In this document: in pieces, positions 62,868 to 64,000 of the stretch
Position numbering within the stretch: the first letter of the stretch is position 1
How the letters are laid out: the number at the start of each line of letters is the position of its first letter
The notes under the pieces: generated by a model
What the model saw: only the letters and a program-made list of their open reading frames with translations
Told to the model about the DNA's origin: nothing
Database searches by the model: none
Program-made: the position numbers and the translations under genes
Assembly (NCBI GenBank): GCA_964638815.1
Contig: CAZXBB010000072.1
Coordinates: forward strand, 27,159-91,158
Origin: CAZXBB01 sp964638815
GTDB taxonomy: Bacteria > Planctomycetota > Phycisphaerae > Phycisphaerales > SM1A02
DNA length: 64,000 nt
Reading direction: 5' to 3'

Positions 62868-62873
62868 CTGCCG

Positions 62874-63908
62874 TCAGCGCCAGCGCACGACCACCTTGCC
62901 GAACTGCTCGCCTGACTCCAGACGCGCGTAGGCCTTCTTCACGTCGTCGGCCGGGTGCACGGAGTCGATCGTCGGCTTCATGTGGCCCGCGTTGAACAGC
63001 GCGACGACCTGGCGGAACTCGTCCATGTCGCCCATCGTCGAGCCGACGATGGAAAGCTGCAGCCAGAAGAGACGGGCCAGGTCGGTGGTGGCGTCGGGGC
63101 CGCTCGTGCAGCCGCACGTGACCAAGGTGCCGCCCTGCGCGAGCGACCTGATGCAGGACGCGTGCACGGCCTTGCCGACGGAATCGACGCACATGTCCAC
63201 GCCGCGCTTGCCGGTGTGACCGCGCACCTCGCGTGACCAGTCGGCGCCCGTGTCGAGCACCGCGGCGTCCGCCCCGAGCGCGAGCGCGCGTTCGAGCTTG
63301 CTCTCGTGGCGGCTGGTGACGATCACACGGCAGCCGAAGTGGCGGCAGATGTTGAGCGCGGCCAGGGCGACCCCGCCGCCGATCCCGGTGACGAGAACGG
63401 TCCTGCCGTGCCGCAGCCGGCCCCGCGTGACCATCATCCGCCACGCGGTGAGATGGACGAGCCCGAACGCCGCCGCATCGACGGGGTCCGCGTCGTCCGG
63501 CACGGCGAGCGTGTTCGCGACCGGTGCGACGCCGAACTCGGCCATGAAGCCGTGGTCGTGCTCGCCGATCACGCGGTACGGCGCCAGTGTGGGTGTGACA
63601 CCGGGTCGCGGGGCCTGCGGCTGCGGCACGGCCGCGTTGACGATCACGCGGCGTCCGATCCACGCTTCGTCAACGGCCGAACCCACCGCGGTCACTTTGC
63701 CGCAGCCGTCGGAGCCGGAGATCCGCGGGTAGGAGAGCTCGGCGCCGGGAACCCCGCGTCCGACCCAGAGGTCCAGCTGGTTGAGCGCCGCGGCCTCGGT
63801 GCGGACGAGGACCTCGCCGGGGCCTGGCATGGGATCGGGGTGATCCTCGACCAGCTTCACGTTGTCGGCCACGGGCTCTCCGACCCGGGTGATGAGGGCG
63901 GCTCGCAT
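62874..63908 (-). CDS. Medium-chain dehydrogenase/reductase (quinone-oxidoreductase-like)
   Basis: About 344 residues. The N-terminal GroES-like lobe (MRAALITRVGEPVADNVKLV; PGPGEVLVRTEAAALNQLDL; SGSDGCGKVTAVG) is followed by an NAD(P)-binding lobe with VLVTGIGGGVALAALNICRH (about residues 150-169), then DMCVDSVGKAVHASCI. The structural-zinc cysteine lobe is absent, so it is closer to quinone oxidoreductases than to alcohol dehydrogenases. The start is uncertain: four ATGs occur at a 14-base period (63908, 63922, 63936, 63950). The innermost and outermost are in frame, and TACAAT (63961-63966) ends ten bases before the outermost, which would add 14 residues. The substrate is unknown. Confidence 0.82.
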   Translation of the reverse strand: MRAALITRVGEPVADNVKLVEDHPDPMPGPGEVLVRTEAAALNQLDLWVGRGVPGAELSYPRISGSDGCGKVTAVGSAVDEAWIGRRVIVNAAVPQPQAPRPGVTPTLAPYRVIGEHDHGFMAEFGVAPVANTLAVPDDADPVDAAAFGLVHLTAWRMMVTRGRLRHGRTVLVTGIGGGVALAALNICRHFGCRVIVTSRHESKLERALALGADAAVLDTGADWSREVRGHTGKRGVDMCVDSVGKAVHASCIRSLAQGGTLVTCGCTSGPDATTDLARLFWLQLSIVGSTMGDMDEFRQVVALFNAGHMKPTIDSVHPADDVKKAYARLESGEQFGKVVVRWR

Positions 63909-63955
63909 GGGGGGGCTCGCATGGGGGGGCTCGCATGGAGGGGCTCGCATGGAGG
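63895..63955. repeat. Fourteen-base tandem repeat carrying start codons
   Basis: Four copies of GGCTCGCATGGGGG-type units at a strict 14-base period cover the translation start of the dehydrogenase gene. Each minus-strand copy supplies an ATG. Confidence 0.8.
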
Positions 63956-64000
63956 GGGCGATTGTAGAGTGATCGCAGGGTCTTCGGGCTGGTCCTCCGC

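Overview
The window reads as a piece of a high-GC (about 70% by eye) chromosome from a planctomycete, most likely of the class Phycisphaerae. Four things point there. There is a type II secretion operon whose pseudopilins carry long acidic tails. Two exported proteins end in an exosortase-type tail (APGALALLG core, then an arginine cluster). One exported protein ends in dockerin-like repeats. FG-GAP/ASPIC-UnbV and TPR proteins sit next to each other, and membrane proteins with zinc ribbons are present. No rRNA, tRNA, CRISPR array, transposase or prophage gene was recognised; this was a reading of the sequence, not a database search.

Layout. Positions 1-15,527 (minus strand) hold one type II secretion (T2SS) operon in the order gspF-G-H-I-J-K-L-M-D. 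Most junctions are four-base stop/start overlaps. Its last gene runs out of the window and encodes an extraordinary secretin-like protein: at least 2,366 residues with about 27 tandem secretin N1/NolW-type units. Positions 15,652-22,741 hold a YiiX-type papain-like hydrolase, a 340-base GTGCGC-type alternating repeat, a sulfotransferase-like/class IV aminotransferase pair, and a TPR-sulfotransferase overlapping acetyl-CoA synthetase. Positions 22,742-30,189 hold two exosortase-sorted surface proteins with long structured 5' leaders. Between them is an operon of a MauE/DoxX-like CxxC membrane protein, a CRTAC1-like beta-propeller protein and a TPR protein. The region ends with two 110-base cruciform repeats.

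Positions 30,190-39,029 (minus) hold RNase R and a chaperone cluster groEL-groES-groEL-dnaJ-grpE-fmdB, without dnaK or hrcA. Positions 39,267-48,449 hold a zinc-ribbon membrane protein, a MoxR ATPase, membrane proteins, hpt, mgtE, galK, a LOG-family protein and folC. Position 48,631 starts a large surface protein that shares a P-domain with the protein at 23,190. Positions 50,800-53,915 hold leuS behind a leucine-rich leader peptide and a terminator hairpin, an apparent amino-acid attenuation system. The rest holds HU, a 2-hydroxyacid dehydrogenase, an enlarged signal peptidase I, a RicT/PSP1 protein, Der, ClpS, a carboxylate-amine ligase, a 5'-truncated M20 amidohydrolase, a small membrane protein and a medium-chain dehydrogenase.

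How it fits together. Much of the window concerns export: T2SS, signal peptidase, exosortase substrates and periplasmic chaperone-like scaffolds. The rest is housekeeping: protein folding, RNA decay, tRNA charging, ribosome assembly and N-end-rule proteolysis. Many genes without a Shine-Dalgarno sequence have a -10-like hexamer (TANNNT) 6-10 bases before the start codon, which suggests that leaderless mRNAs are common here. Motif calls come from direct reading of the sequence. Family names come from recognised motifs and were not checked by search.
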